A stretch of 64,000 nt of DNA from Lichenicola sp964247725 (GCA_964247725.1 CAXTVM010000004.1:75053-139052), one strand, 5' to 3'. Numbered from the stretch's first letter, positions 8,041 through 17,531 are shown. Translations and numbers: made by a program. The notes: generated by a model not told the origin, from the sequence alone.

Positions 8041-10419
8041 TCAGGGGCCGAGCCCGACGGCGTTGCGGACGCGGCGCTGCGGGTCGGAGCTGCCGGTCTG
8101 GCGCTGCGGCCCCAGCTCGTCCGGCACCGCGGCGGCGTTTACCAGGCTGTCGCGCAAATCCTCGGTCAGCGCCCGCGCGTCGCGCTGGTCGTGCTCGACG
8201 TGCGGCGTGATCAGGATCAGCAGCTCGGTGCGCTGGCGGTTGTTGGCCTGGTTGCCGGCCAGCAGGCCCAGCACGGGGATGTCCTTCAGCCAGGGGATGC
8301 CGTTGTTGGCGCGGGTCGAGGTGTCGGTGATGAGCCCGGCGAGGCCGGCGGTCTGGCCGTCCTGCACCACGATGCGCGACACCACCGACTGGTTGTTGAA
8401 GGTCGGGTTGGTGATGGTGTTGGTGGCCGGGCTCGCCACCGAGCTGACCTGCTGCGAGACGTCGAGCGTCACCAGCCCGCCGTCGTTCACGCGCGGCGTC
8501 ACCTGCAGGATCACGCCGGTCGGCTGGTAGGTGTCCTGGTTGAACACCGAGCCGGAGCCGAGCGCGCTGGTCTGCGAGCCGGTCTGGATCGGCACCAGCT
8601 GGCCGACCTGGAGCTGCGCGGTCTGGTTGTCGAGCACCAGCAGCTCGGGCGAGGACAGCACGTGCACGGTGGTGACCTGCTGCAGCGCGTTGATCGCGAA
8701 CGGCGCGCCGCCGTTGCCGGACGCGGCTCCGATGACGAAGCCTGGCAGCGTGGTGCTGAAGGCGGCGGTCGCCAGCGTGCCGGTGATCGACTGCGTGCCG
8801 TTGCTGAGGATGCCGTTGATGCCGCCCGACTTGAAGAAGAACTGGGTGCCGTACTGGAGCTGGTCGTTCAGCTGCACCTCGGCGATCACCGCGTCGATGC
8901 GCACCTGCAGCGGCAGGATGTCGATCTTGCGCAGCATCTGGCCGATGGTGTCGTTCTCCTGCGCCGTCGCATAGACCAGCAGCGCGTTGTTCTGCGGGTT
9001 GGGGATGATCCGCATGGTGCGGGCCTCGCCCCCGCCGCCCTCGCCGCCGAGGCCGCCCAGCAGCGGGTTGGCGCCGGCCGCCTGGCCGCCGGCAGGCGCC
9101 GACTGGCCGGTGGAGAGGCCCCCCTGCCCGGTGCCGAGCCCGCCGCCGGAGCCGATGCTGCCCAGCCCGCCGCCCGAGCCCAGGCCGCCGCCGCTGAGGC
9201 CGCCGGTGGAGCCCAGCCCGCCGCCGCTCCCGAAGCCGCTGCCCGAGCCGATCCCGCCGCCGCTGCTGCCGCCGACGCCCTGCTGCCCGCCCTGCGCCGG
9301 CTGCAGCGCCGGCGTCGGCTGCGCGGTCACGTCGTTCGGGGTGAAGGCCTGCTGCAGCACGTAGGCGGCGTCGTTGGCGTGGCTGTTCTGCAGGTAGTAC
9401 ACGTGCCAGGAGCGCACCGTGGTTCGCCGCACCTGCTCGATCAGCCCGAACAGCCGGCGCGCGTCGTCGATGTACTGCGGGGCGTTGGCGACCACCAGCA
9501 CGGCGTCGACGCGCGCCATCGGCACCACGCGCACCACCTGCGACAGCGCGCCGCCGCGGCCCTTGAGCGCGTCCTGCAGCGAGGTGGCGATGTCCTTGGC
9601 GCTGCCGGAATCGACCGGCAGCAGCGCGTACGACTGTCCGGCTAGGGCATCGATGTCGAAGGCGTGGATCAGCGACACCAGGGTCGCGCGCACCGGCGGG
9701 TCGCCGGCCACCAGCAGCGCGTTGGAGCCCTGCACCGCCGTGATGCGGCCGCCCGACTGCACGAACGGCTGCAGCGCCTTAGCGAGGTCTTCGGCGCCGG
9801 CATAGCGCAGCGGCACCATGGCGCTGCCGGCGAACGCGTCGCCGCCGGCCAGCACCGGGGGCGCGCCGGCGGCGGCGGCGCTGCCGGGCGCGCCGGGGTT
9901 CGCCGCCGCGGCCGCGACGACGCGGTAGACGCCGCCGCTCTGGTAGAGGGTGGCGCCGACCTGGGCCAGCAGCAGCTGCAGGGTCGGCAGCAGCTGCGAC
10001 GAGGCCAGCGGGGCGGCGGTGTGCAGCGTGACGGTGCCCTTGACCGCCGGGTCGATCGTGTAGGTGACGTGCAGCAGGCCGCCCAGGATCTGGCTGGCGG
10101 CGTCGCGGATGTCGGTGTCGGCGAAGTCGAGGCTGACGCTGCCGTCGGCGGCGGGCTGCACGGTCGTTCGCACCCCCGGCTCGCGGTTGCGGCCGTAGCT
10201 GACCAGGGGCGCCGACAGCTGGTCGGTGGTGCCGATGTCGCCGTTGATGCGCGGCTGCGCCGCCGCGGTGTCGCCGGCCAGCGGCGGCAGCGGCCGGATC
10301 ACCGGCTCCTCGGTGTGGTTGCAGCCGGCGATCGCCAGCACCAGCGGCGACAGCAGCACCGGCACCCGCAGCGCCCGCCGCGCCGAAGCGGCGACGGCAA
10401 GACCGGCCGGGCGGGTCAT
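8041..10419 (-). CDS. gspD: Type II secretion outer-membrane secretin GspD
   Basis: A 792-residue secretin forming the outer-membrane channel. The N-terminal signal ends LAIAGC, a lipobox with Cys33, so the protein is probably lipidated. N-domains follow (DTDIRDAASQILGGLL, then TTVRSWHVYYLQNSHANDAAYVLQQAF), then the C-terminal secretin domain (QVRIDAVIAEVQL, VLSSPELLVLDNQTAQLQVG, VGSR-like VSRIVVQDGQTAGLAGLI). Between N3 and the secretin core is a Gly/Ser/Leu-rich stretch at about residues 370-450. The ATG overlaps the upstream stop by four bases (ATGA), implying translational coupling. Confidence 0.93.
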   Translation of the reverse strand: MTRPAGLAVAASARRALRVPVLLSPLVLAIAGCNHTEEPVIRPLPPLAGDTAAAQPRINGDIGTTDQLSAPLVSYGRNREPGVRTTVQPAADGSVSLDFADTDIRDAASQILGGLLHVTYTIDPAVKGTVTLHTAAPLASSQLLPTLQLLLAQVGATLYQSGGVYRVVAAAAANPGAPGSAAAAGAPPVLAGGDAFAGSAMVPLRYAGAEDLAKALQPFVQSGGRITAVQGSNALLVAGDPPVRATLVSLIHAFDIDALAGQSYALLPVDSGSAKDIATSLQDALKGRGGALSQVVRVVPMARVDAVLVVANAPQYIDDARRLFGLIEQVRRTTVRSWHVYYLQNSHANDAAYVLQQAFTPNDVTAQPTPALQPAQGGQQGVGGSSGGGIGSGSGFGSGGGLGSTGGLSGGGLGSGGGLGSIGSGGGLGTGQGGLSTGQSAPAGGQAAGANPLLGGLGGEGGGGEARTMRIIPNPQNNALLVYATAQENDTIGQMLRKIDILPLQVRIDAVIAEVQLNDQLQYGTQFFFKSGGINGILSNGTQSITGTLATAAFSTTLPGFVIGAASGNGGAPFAINALQQVTTVHVLSSPELLVLDNQTAQLQVGQLVPIQTGSQTSALGSGSVFNQDTYQPTGVILQVTPRVNDGGLVTLDVSQQVSSVASPATNTITNPTFNNQSVVSRIVVQDGQTAGLAGLITDTSTRANNGIPWLKDIPVLGLLAGNQANNRQRTELLILITPHVEHDQRDARALTEDLRDSLVNAAAVPDELGPQRQTGSSDPQRRVRNAVGLGP

Positions 10420-11060
10420 CGCGGCGCGCCACCGAACACGAACGGGCTGCCGTTGTACTGCGGGACCGGCGGCCCGGCGTTTAGCGTCCGGGACCGCAGC
10501 AGGTCCAAGATCGAGGGATGCTGCGGCGGAGTGTCGGCCACCTGCGAGCCGTTCGGGTCACGCGACGGGCGCAGCGTGCGGCTGCCGCCGGGCCCGGTCA
10601 CCTGCACGCCGTCGGCGGCGATCGCCAGCACCTTCCAGTCGCCGGCCTGCTGCCCGACGCCGGCGACGGTGCCGCGCGCGCTGCCGTCGCCGGCGAAGAT
10701 CGCCCGGGCGCCGGACGGGCCGATCACGATGCCGGCCAGCCGCGGCTGCCGCGGGCCGGCGACCGCGGTCGCCGCCGGCCTCCGCTGCCGGCTGAACAGT
10801 GGGCGGGCCAGCGCAGTGCCGCTCCAGTCCCGCACCAGGTCGGCCGCGGGCGCCGCCGGACCAGGCCGTATCGCAGCGCCTGCGCCGGCGGCCGACGCGA
10901 CCGCTGCCGGTGCCGAGAGTGAGTGAGCCAGACGCGTCTCCCGCTTCACGGATGAGTGATATTCGAGCCCGAGGGCTGCGAGTAGCACGCACGCGCATCC
11001 GGCCGCCAGCCACAGCAACGGGCGCGGCCGGATGCCGCCGGAGCCGTCCACACCGCTCAT
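10416..11060 (-). CDS. GspC/GspN-like inner-membrane type II secretion protein
   Basis: A 214-residue bitopic protein: a short cytoplasmic start, one membrane helix (PLLWLAAGCACVLLAALGL) and a periplasmic part with ALARPLFSRQRRP and a compact beta domain (PRLAGIVIGPSGARAIFAGD to GVQVTGPGGSRTL). This is the layout of the homology region of GspC, which links the inner-membrane platform to the secretin, and of the GspN-like variants seen in alphaproteobacteria. There is no PDZ domain. It lies immediately before gspD with a 4-base overlap. ATG at 11060 is chosen; a GTG 18 bases upstream is also open. Confidence 0.65.
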   Translation of the reverse strand: MSGVDGSGGIRPRPLLWLAAGCACVLLAALGLEYHSSVKRETRLAHSLSAPAAVASAAGAGAAIRPGPAAPAADLVRDWSGTALARPLFSRQRRPAATAVAGPRQPRLAGIVIGPSGARAIFAGDGSARGTVAGVGQQAGDWKVLAIAADGVQVTGPGGSRTLRPSRDPNGSQVADTPPQHPSILDLLRSRTLNAGPPVPQYNGSPFVFGGAPR

Positions 11061-11091
11061 GGACCGCCCATAGACCACTCATGGTGGCCGC

Positions 11092-11742
11092 TCACGGACC
11101 GGCCCCGTCGGGCGGGTCGACATCGGCGGCGGCCGGTGCGGCGGAAGCGCCCGCCTTGGCGCCGCCGCGGAACGCCAGCACGGTGAGCGAGCCCTCGATC
11201 GGCGCGTTTTCCAGCAGCTGGATCCGCGAGCCGTGCAGCTGCAGGTCGTCGATCAGCATGGAGGGCGAGGCCTGCTCGATCGCCGCCAGCAGGCGCACCA
11301 TCACGTCGTAGGGCGCCGTCACCGTGATCCGCACGCCGACCCGGCGATAGCCCGCCTGCGCCGACGCCGGCGCGGGCGGCAGGCTCTCGCTGCTGGACAG
11401 GGTGGCGCCGAGCCCGGTCGCCATCCGCTGCACCCGCTCCTGCAGCGCCGCCCCGGCGATGGCGTCGCTGCTGCCGGCGATCAGGGCGACCGGGCCGGAG
11501 CGGACGCTGCCGGCCGCCGCCGCGCGGCGCAGCGCGGGGAGCTGCGCGGCCAGCCCCGCCATGTGGACCGCGATCGCCCGCCGCTCGCCCAGCGCCCGGG
11601 CCCGGTCGCGATACAGCCCCAGCAGCGGCGCGCCGATCGCCTCCCACAGCGCCAGCAGCAGCAGCAGGGCGATGCCGAGCGCCAGCAGCCGGCCGGGGCG
11701 GCCGGTCGGCAGCGCGCGGGCGCCCCCGAGCGCAGCCATCAT
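11092..11742 (-). CDS. gspM: Type II secretion protein GspM
   Basis: A 216-residue bitopic inner-membrane protein. A short N-terminal tail is followed by a membrane helix (LLALGIALLLLLALWEAI), a coiled-coil-like region, and a ferredoxin-like periplasmic domain (RVGVRITVTAPYDVMVRLLAAIEQ). This matches the GspM_II type, which together with GspL anchors the secretion ATPase to the membrane. The start pair ATG-ATG at 11742/11739 follows the gspL stop by about 10 bases. The C-terminal tail is Ala/Pro-rich and variable. Confidence 0.78.
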   Translation of the reverse strand: MMAALGGARALPTGRPGRLLALGIALLLLLALWEAIGAPLLGLYRDRARALGERRAIAVHMAGLAAQLPALRRAAAAGSVRSGPVALIAGSSDAIAGAALQERVQRMATGLGATLSSSESLPPAPASAQAGYRRVGVRITVTAPYDVMVRLLAAIEQASPSMLIDDLQLHGSRIQLLENAPIEGSLTVLAFRGGAKAGASAAPAAADVDPPDGAGP

Positions 11743-11752
11743 CGTGCGACCA

Positions 11753-12865
11753 TCATCTTGCGACTCCGGCGCGGATCGAGAACAGGTCCGTGTTCTGGCC
11801 TTCGATGCGGGTGACCGGGGCCGAGAAGGCGGGTGCCGCGAAGGCCGGATCGGCACTGATCGCCGGGATCAGCGCCGCCGCCGACGGCGACTGCCCGCTG
11901 ATGGTGAGCTGTCCCTGGCGCAGCGTGAGGTCGCTGAGGAAGGTATCGTCCGGCAGCACCCGGGTCACGGCCGCGATCACCTGCAGGGTGTCGCCGAGCC
12001 GCTGACGCTCGTCGGCCACCAGGTCGGCGCCGGCCGAGCCGCCGGCGATCCTCCGGCGCAGCGCGGCCGCCGCCTCCACCCGCGGCTGCAGGGCGGCCAT
12101 CCGGCGGTCGAGCCGGGACGACGCCACCGACTGCAGCGCGAACGGCAGCAGGATCGCCGCCGCCGCCAGAGCGGCACAGCCGCCGCCGGCCAGCAGCAGC
12201 CGCCGCCGCTCCCGCCTGGCCGCGACCGGGCGATCGTGCGCCAGAGGGATGCTGAGCCGTCCGCCATCGGAGCCATGACCGTCTGCGCCACGACCGTCCG
12301 CCGCCTCGACCTCGATCGCCCGCGGCGCGGCGCCGGCAGCGCGGCAGGTGTCCAGCAGCGGCAGCAGCGGCGCCTTCGGGATCAGCGACAGACGCAGCCG
12401 CAGCCGGCCGGCCTCGCGGTCGCGGCGCAGCACCGTCCAGGCGAAGAACACGTCCGCGGCCACGAACGGCGTCAGCCGGTCCATCTCGTAGGTGAGCACG
12501 CGCTCGAGCGCCGCCTCGGCGCCGAGCGGCAGCGTCACGTCGCGCTGCAGCGCCGAGCCGGGCGGCAGCCTCAGCAGCACCGCGCCGCCGCCGGGTCCGG
12601 CATCGGCCACCATCGCGCGGAGCGCCGCGGCGGCGGCGTCCGCTATCCCGACCTCCTCCATCCTGGCGGCGTCCGCATGCGGCAGCGCCACGTGGCCGAG
12701 CAGCGTCTCGATCCCGGCCTGCCGCCGCAGCACCCGAGCGCCGTCCCCGCCCGCCACCGGCTCCACCACCACCGCGCCCACGACCGAGGGACCCGGCTGC
12801 GCGAGGCGCGCCGGCACCAGGTCCAGCATCTGGCGGCACCACCAGGCGAGGGCGTCTCGGAGCAT
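11753..12865 (-). CDS. gspL: Type II secretion protein GspL
   Basis: A 370-residue protein with an N-terminal actin-like cytoplasmic region (LERVLTYEMDRLTPFVAADVFFAW is the conserved PilM/GspL segment), a single membrane helix (LLLAGGGCAALAAAAILLPFAL) and a periplasmic ferredoxin-like domain with a PilN-type ending. It recruits the GspE ATPase and pairs with GspM, whose gene follows directly. The ATG at 12865 (MLRDALAWW) is chosen because the upstream extension of the frame is basic and low in quality. No gspE gene lies nearby. Confidence 0.82.
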   Translation of the reverse strand: MLRDALAWWCRQMLDLVPARLAQPGPSVVGAVVVEPVAGGDGARVLRRQAGIETLLGHVALPHADAARMEEVGIADAAAAALRAMVADAGPGGGAVLLRLPPGSALQRDVTLPLGAEAALERVLTYEMDRLTPFVAADVFFAWTVLRRDREAGRLRLRLSLIPKAPLLPLLDTCRAAGAAPRAIEVEAADGRGADGHGSDGGRLSIPLAHDRPVAARRERRRLLLAGGGCAALAAAAILLPFALQSVASSRLDRRMAALQPRVEAAAALRRRIAGGSAGADLVADERQRLGDTLQVIAAVTRVLPDDTFLSDLTLRQGQLTISGQSPSAAALIPAISADPAFAAPAFSAPVTRIEGQNTDLFSIRAGVAR

Positions 12866-12959
12866 GCGAGCCGCTATAGAGCAACGGGCGGTCGCTTGGA
12901 ACGCCGGGCGCGGTGTCGTTCTGTGTCTCGCCACGGTCGCGCCACGGTCGTGGCGAGGG

Positions 12960-13598
12960 TCACCCGGACGGCTGGTCGCGCACCGGGGCCGCCACGATGT
13001 CCGGCCAGCGGCGACGGTCGCCGTCGGGGAACACGATCCGGATGCGGATCAGCGCCGGCACCAGCGGCCGGTCCCATCGCTGGTGCCAGATGCCGTCGCC
13101 CCAGTAGTCGACGTCGATCCGGTCGACGTCGTCCAGCAGCACCGTCTCGTGCGGGGCCGGCGGCGGACCGCTCGGCAGCACGTGGCGGTGCGGCAGCCAA
13201 GCCAGCACCAGCCGGTGCCGGTCGTCCACCGACAGCCGCAGGTCCGACAGCCCGTCCGCCGGCACCCCGGGCGCCCGCTCGGCGGCGGCCGGCGGCAGCG
13301 GGGACCGGAACGCCAGCGCATGGTGCGTGCCGACCACGCTGTCGCCGTCGACCGGCGTGCCGGGATCGAGCAGGACCAGCAGCCGGCGCAGCGTGCGGTC
13401 CACCGCCTCCAGCCGCCCGGCGGTGGCGACCATGCCGTCCTGCCGCTCGTAGGCGGCGAGCCCGAACTGCACGCCGCGGGAGAGGGTGACCAGCAGGATG
13501 CCGAGCACCACCAGCGCCACGACGATCTCGAGCAGCGTGAAGCCGGCGTCGCCGGCCGCCAGTGTGAAGCCGGCGCGGCCGGCGGCCCGCGCCCTCAC
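12960..13598 (-). CDS. gspJ: Type II secretion minor pseudopilin GspJ
   Basis: A 212-residue minor pseudopilin with the type-III leader AGDAGFTLLEIVVALVVLGILLV: prepilin peptidase cleavage after Gly, Phe at +1 and Glu at +5. The globular part contains LRLSVDDRHRLVLAW and a DVDRIDVDYWGDG segment typical of GspJ. The GTG at 13598 overlaps the TGA of gspI, so the two are translationally coupled. The leader before the cleavage site is somewhat long (about 20 residues). Confidence 0.85.
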   Translation of the reverse strand: MRARAAGRAGFTLAAGDAGFTLLEIVVALVVLGILLVTLSRGVQFGLAAYERQDGMVATAGRLEAVDRTLRRLLVLLDPGTPVDGDSVVGTHHALAFRSPLPPAAAERAPGVPADGLSDLRLSVDDRHRLVLAWLPHRHVLPSGPPPAPHETVLLDDVDRIDVDYWGDGIWHQRWDRPLVPALIRIRIVFPDGDRRRWPDIVAAPVRDQPSG

Positions 13599-14053
13599 GA
13601 CGCATCGCCATGGGCCACGCCCAGCCGCTCGGTGCGCAGCACCACGCTGCGCGTCGCGTCGTCCCGCGCGTCGCCCTCGCTCCACGACTCCGTCACCTGC
13701 ACCGCGTAGAGCACGACCCTGGACGAGCTGGTGAGGGCGGACTGCAGCGGCCGGATGCGCACGCTCCAATGGAACCCGCTGCCGTCGTCGCCCTCCTGGG
13801 TGCCGGGGCCGAGCGGGGTGCCCTGGCCGACGGCGGCCAGATGCGACCGCGCCCGCGACAGCGCCTCCTCGGTGCGGTCGGCGATGCGGGTGCTGCGGAT
13901 GCCGCCCACGGCACCCTCGAACAGCACGCCGAGCGCCAGGGCCGCGATCGCGAACGCCACCAGCACCTCGAGCAGCGTGAAGCCCCCATCTCGAGCGTCG
14001 TCCCGGGCGGCGGCGGCATCCGGGGGAAGCGGCTGGGGCATCGGCGGCATCAT
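13595..14053 (-). CDS. gspI: Type II secretion minor pseudopilin GspI
   Basis: A 152-residue protein with the prepilin motif DGGFTLLEVLVAFAIAALALGVLF (Phe +1, Glu +5) and the RSTRIADRTEEALSRARSHLAAVG helix of GspI. It is the first visible gene of the leftward gsp operon, and 93 bases separate it from the divergent M16 protease gene, so the operon promoter should lie in that gap. Several ATGs are close together (14053, 14050, 14041); the first is taken. The pro-rich leader is longer than usual. Confidence 0.83.
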   Translation of the reverse strand: MMPPMPQPLPPDAAAARDDARDGGFTLLEVLVAFAIAALALGVLFEGAVGGIRSTRIADRTEEALSRARSHLAAVGQGTPLGPGTQEGDDGSGFHWSVRIRPLQSALTSSSRVVLYAVQVTESWSEGDARDDATRSVVLRTERLGVAHGDAS

Positions 14054-14146
14054 CGGCCAGGTGACGCATCGTTCATAGGCCGGTGGCTATGCCGGCCGGT
14101 GGGCGGCCACTAGGGTCGCGGGCGGGACTTGGGGCGGGAGGACTGG

Positions 14147-16900
14147 ATGCGCGACCGGACGACCACGAGGGCCCCGGGGACTGTCCTGGGGACCGCCGCC
14201 GCGTGGCTGGCCACCCTGGGGCTGTCCGCCGCCGCGCACGCCGCTCCCGCCACCGGTCCCGACCCGCGGCCCGCGACGCCGCCGGCGCCGGCCGCCCACG
14301 CCACCGCCGCGGACTCGGCGCTGCGCGCCACGCTGCCGAACGGCCTGCGGGTGGTGATCGTGCGCGATCGGCTGGCCCCGGTGGTGACCACCGAGATCAA
14401 CTACCTGGCCGGCTCCAACGACGCGCCGCCCGGCTACCCCGGCACCGCGCACGCCACCGAGCACATGATGTTCCGCGGTTCCGAGGGCCTCGACCGGGAC
14501 CAGCTCGCCGAGATCGGCTCCAAGCTCGGCGGCTCCTACAACGCCGACACCACCGAGACCGTCACGCAGTACTACTACACCGCGCCCGCCGACGACCTCG
14601 CCGTGGTGCTGCGCGTCGAGGCGCTGCGGATGAGCCGCCTCACGCTCGACCAGACCGACTGGGACAAGGAGCGCGGCGCCATCGAGCAGGAGGTGTCGCG
14701 CGACCTGTCCAGCCCGGCCTACACTTATCTCTCGCAGTTGCAGGCCACGATGTTCGCCGGCACCCCGTACGCGCACGACGCGCTCGGCACCCGGCCCTCG
14801 TTCGACCGCACCGACGCCACCCTGCTGCGCGCCTTCTGGTCGCGCTGGTACGCGCCCAACAACGCCATCCTGGTGATCGCCGGCGACGTCGACCCGGACC
14901 GCGCGCTGGCCGACGTGCGCGCCGCGTTCGGCGGCATCGAGCCCAAGGCGCTGCCGCCGCACCCGAGCTTCGCCCTGGGCCCGGTCAAGCCGGAGACGCT
15001 GTCGCTGCCGACCGACTATCCGGTCGGAATCGCCACGCTCGCCTACCGGATGCCGGGCTCCCGCGCGAAGGATTTCGCCGCCGCCGACGTGCTGGGCGAC
15101 GTGCTGTCCAGCGAGCGCGGCTCGCTCTACGCGCTGGTGCCGGCCGGCGACGCGCTGGCCGCGCAGTTCCTGTATCGGCCCAAGCCCGACGTCGGCTACG
15201 GCGTGGTGTTCGCGGCCTTCCCCAAGGGCGGCGACAGCACGGCGCTGCTGGCCAAGCTGCGCGGAGTGATGGCGGGGGTCGCGAAGGACGGCGTGCCGGC
15301 CGAGCTGGTGGAGGCGTCGAAGCGCCGCGAGGTGGCGCAGATCGGCGAGCAGAACGACAGCATCAGCGGCCTGGCGCAGAGCTGGTCGAACGTGCTGGCG
15401 TTCGACGGGCTCGACTCGCCCGATGCCCTGGCCGCCGCCTACAAGGCGGTCACCGTCGCCGACGTCGACCGCATCGCGCGCGCCGTGCTGGACCCCGCGC
15501 ACGAGGTGACCGCGGTGCTGACGCCGCAGGACTCCGGCAAGCCGATCGCCGGCAAGGGCTTCGGCGGCGCGGAGTCGTTCGCATCCGCGCCCGGCCATCC
15601 GGTGGCGCTGCCGGACTGGGCGGCGGCGGCGCTGGCCGAGCTGCACGTGCCCGCCGCCTCGCCGGCGCCCTCGGTCAGCATCCTGCCGAACGGGCTGCGC
15701 CTGGTCGTGCAGCCGGAGCAGGTCACCAACACGGTCTCGCTCTACGGCCAGATCCGCCAGGTCACCGGGACCGAGGAGCCGCGCGGGCAGGAGGGGGTCG
15801 CCAGCGTGGTCGAGCGCATGTTCGACTATGGCAGCCGCTCGAAGGACCGGCTCGCCTTCCAGGCCGCCCTCGACGCCATCGCCGCCGACGAGAGCGCCGG
15901 CAGCGGCTTCGCGCTCAAGGTGCTGCGCGGCCAGTTCGACGCCGGGCTGGCGCTGCTGGCCGACAACGAGCTGCATCCGGTGTTCCCGGCGGACGCGTTC
16001 CGCATCGTGCAGCGCCAGACCGCCGGCGGCCTGGCCGGGCTGCTGGGCTCGCCCTCCTACCTGTTCGGGCGCGCGACCCTGAAGGCGGTGGTGCCGGCCG
16101 GCGACCCGTCGCTGCGCCAGGCGACGCCGCGGACGGTGCTGGCCCTCACGCCCTCCGGGGCGCAGGCGTTCTACGCCCGCACCTACCGGCCCGACCTCGC
16201 CACCATCGTGATCGTCGGCGACATCACGCCCGAGCACGCGCGGGCGGCGGTGGAGCGGGAGTTCGGCGGCTGGACCGCGCCCGGCCCCAAACCCGCGATC
16301 GACCTGCCGCCGATCCCGCCGAACGGCCCGGCCCGGGACTACGTGCCCGACCGCAGCACGCTGCAATCGACCATCAACCTGGCCGAGGCGCTGGCGGTGC
16401 GGGTCGACGACCCCGACCACTTCACGCTGACGCTCGGCAACGAGATCCTGGGCGACGGCTTCTCGTCGCGGCTCTACCAGGACCTGCGGGTGAAGGGCGG
16501 CTACGTCTACAGCGTCAGCAGCTCGCTGAAATGGTCGCGCACGCGCAGCGACTACTCGGTCACCTACGGCGCCGACCCCGACAAGATCGGCCCGGCGCGC
16601 GACCTCGTGGTACGCGACATCGAGGCGATGCAGCGTGGCGTGGTCAGCCCCGACGAGCTGACCCGGGCCAAGGCCTCGCTGCTGCGCCAGCTGCCGATGG
16701 CGCGCGCCAGCTACGACGACATCGGTTACGAGGACCTGCATCTGACCGATCTCGGCCTGCCGCTCGACCAGCCGCAGCGCGCCGCCCAGCACTACTACGA
16801 CACCACCGCCGAGCAAGTGCAGGCCGCGTTCCAGCGATGGCTGCGCCCGCGCGACCTGGTCGAGGTGGTGCAGGGCCCGCCGAACGGGGCTGCGGAGTAG
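14147..16900 (+). CDS. Exported M16 zinc protease (pitrilysin-like)
   Basis: A 917-residue secreted peptidase with two M16 halves. A signal peptide (TVLGTAAAWLATLGLSAAAHAA) is followed by the inverted zinc motif HATEH at residues 102-106 and the downstream Glu in AIEQEVSRDL. The second half repeats the fold without a zinc site (SILPNGLRLVVQPEQVTN, FSSRLYQDLRVKGGYVYSV), as in PQQL/YmxG-type fused proteins. These enzymes degrade peptides in the periplasm. The start at 14147 follows GGGAGGAC. It is divergent from gspI. Confidence 0.9.
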   Translation: MRDRTTTRAPGTVLGTAAAWLATLGLSAAAHAAPATGPDPRPATPPAPAAHATAADSALRATLPNGLRVVIVRDRLAPVVTTEINYLAGSNDAPPGYPGTAHATEHMMFRGSEGLDRDQLAEIGSKLGGSYNADTTETVTQYYYTAPADDLAVVLRVEALRMSRLTLDQTDWDKERGAIEQEVSRDLSSPAYTYLSQLQATMFAGTPYAHDALGTRPSFDRTDATLLRAFWSRWYAPNNAILVIAGDVDPDRALADVRAAFGGIEPKALPPHPSFALGPVKPETLSLPTDYPVGIATLAYRMPGSRAKDFAAADVLGDVLSSERGSLYALVPAGDALAAQFLYRPKPDVGYGVVFAAFPKGGDSTALLAKLRGVMAGVAKDGVPAELVEASKRREVAQIGEQNDSISGLAQSWSNVLAFDGLDSPDALAAAYKAVTVADVDRIARAVLDPAHEVTAVLTPQDSGKPIAGKGFGGAESFASAPGHPVALPDWAAAALAELHVPAASPAPSVSILPNGLRLVVQPEQVTNTVSLYGQIRQVTGTEEPRGQEGVASVVERMFDYGSRSKDRLAFQAALDAIAADESAGSGFALKVLRGQFDAGLALLADNELHPVFPADAFRIVQRQTAGGLAGLLGSPSYLFGRATLKAVVPAGDPSLRQATPRTVLALTPSGAQAFYARTYRPDLATIVIVGDITPEHARAAVEREFGGWTAPGPKPAIDLPPIPPNGPARDYVPDRSTLQSTINLAEALAVRVDDPDHFTLTLGNEILGDGFSSRLYQDLRVKGGYVYSVSSSLKWSRTRSDYSVTYGADPDKIGPARDLVVRDIEAMQRGVVSPDELTRAKASLLRQLPMARASYDDIGYEDLHLTDLGLPLDQPQRAAQHYYDTTAEQVQAAFQRWLRPRDLVEVVQGPPNGAAE

Positions 16901-16901
16901 G

Positions 16902-16941
16902 CGGGCGTCCGCCACGACGCGGCTCGTCACGCGGACGCCCG
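16902..16941 (+). terminator. Hairpin after the M16 protease gene
   Basis: CGGGCGTCCGC (16902-16912) pairs perfectly with GCGGACGCCCG (16931-16941) directly after the stop codon. No U-tract follows, so intrinsic termination is plausible but not assured in this GC-rich genome. Confidence 0.5.
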
Positions 16942-16984
16942 GCATGCGAAGGGCCCACATGGTCCGTACGGCGATCGCATGAGG

Positions 16985-17158
16985 AAGAAGGCCAGGAGCT
17001 TTGCCCCTGGACCCCACTGGGGCCCCAGGCCCCGATTCGTTAAGGTCATACCCTCATACAGGGATCATCTCCTTACGAATCGGGGTTTGGGGCCGTCGTG
17101 CGCAGCACGCTTCGTGTGACGGCCCCAACGGGTCCAGGGCAGCGCCCTGGCCTTCTCC
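16985..17158. repeat. Dispersed palindromic repeat R3 (long form)
   Basis: Begins AAGAAGGCCAGGAGCTTTGCC and ends GCCCTGGCCTTCTCC. The centre is an interrupted palindrome, CCCCGATTCGTTAAGG with CCTTACGAATCGGGG. It marks the left border of the decayed gene patch that extends to 19.87 kb. The 370 bases after it (17161-17530) contain no gene I can support; broken coding-like segments occur on the minus strand only. Confidence 0.75.
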
Positions 17159-17531
17159 TTTCACGTCTCCTCAAATGCGGTCGCCCTGACCGGGTCCGCG
17201 CTGCCGCGGCCGGCACGGACCGGCGTGTCGCGCCTGTCGGCCGGCTTTTGAGGCGCCCTGCCGAGCTCGGCCACCCGAGCGTCGCGCGTCCGGGCGATCT
17301 GGGTCGTCAGGACGTCGAGCTGCGTGTTGATGTCCACGCGCCTGGATGCGGTCTCGCAACCTCCTCGACGCTCGAAGCATGAGCCTCCGGTGGCCCCCTC
17401 GTCGTGGGTCCTGATCTCGATGACGGCCCTGGGCTTTCCTCTTCGGCAAGCTGCCATGCCTCCACGCCGCTGAGGAACCTCGATCCCGAGGTCAGGGCGG
17501 CGTGCCGTCCCGATGCGGCTCGCACCGTGGC

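Noticed and set aside
9060..9310. Tandem-repeat or CRISPR-like array
   Set aside because: The repeats are in frame with gspD and encode a Gly-rich stretch; units differ in length and there are no spacers.
14087..17017. A 976-codon open frame opposite the M16 protease gene
   Set aside because: It is antisense to a clear protease, is full of Arg, Gly and Val repeats typical of GC-rich shadow frames, and has no known domain.
17161..17530. A small gene on the minus strand before the COG4705-like pseudogene
   Set aside because: Coding-like pieces such as KPRAVIEIRTHDEG occur, but no single frame with a start joins them; at most it is a remnant.
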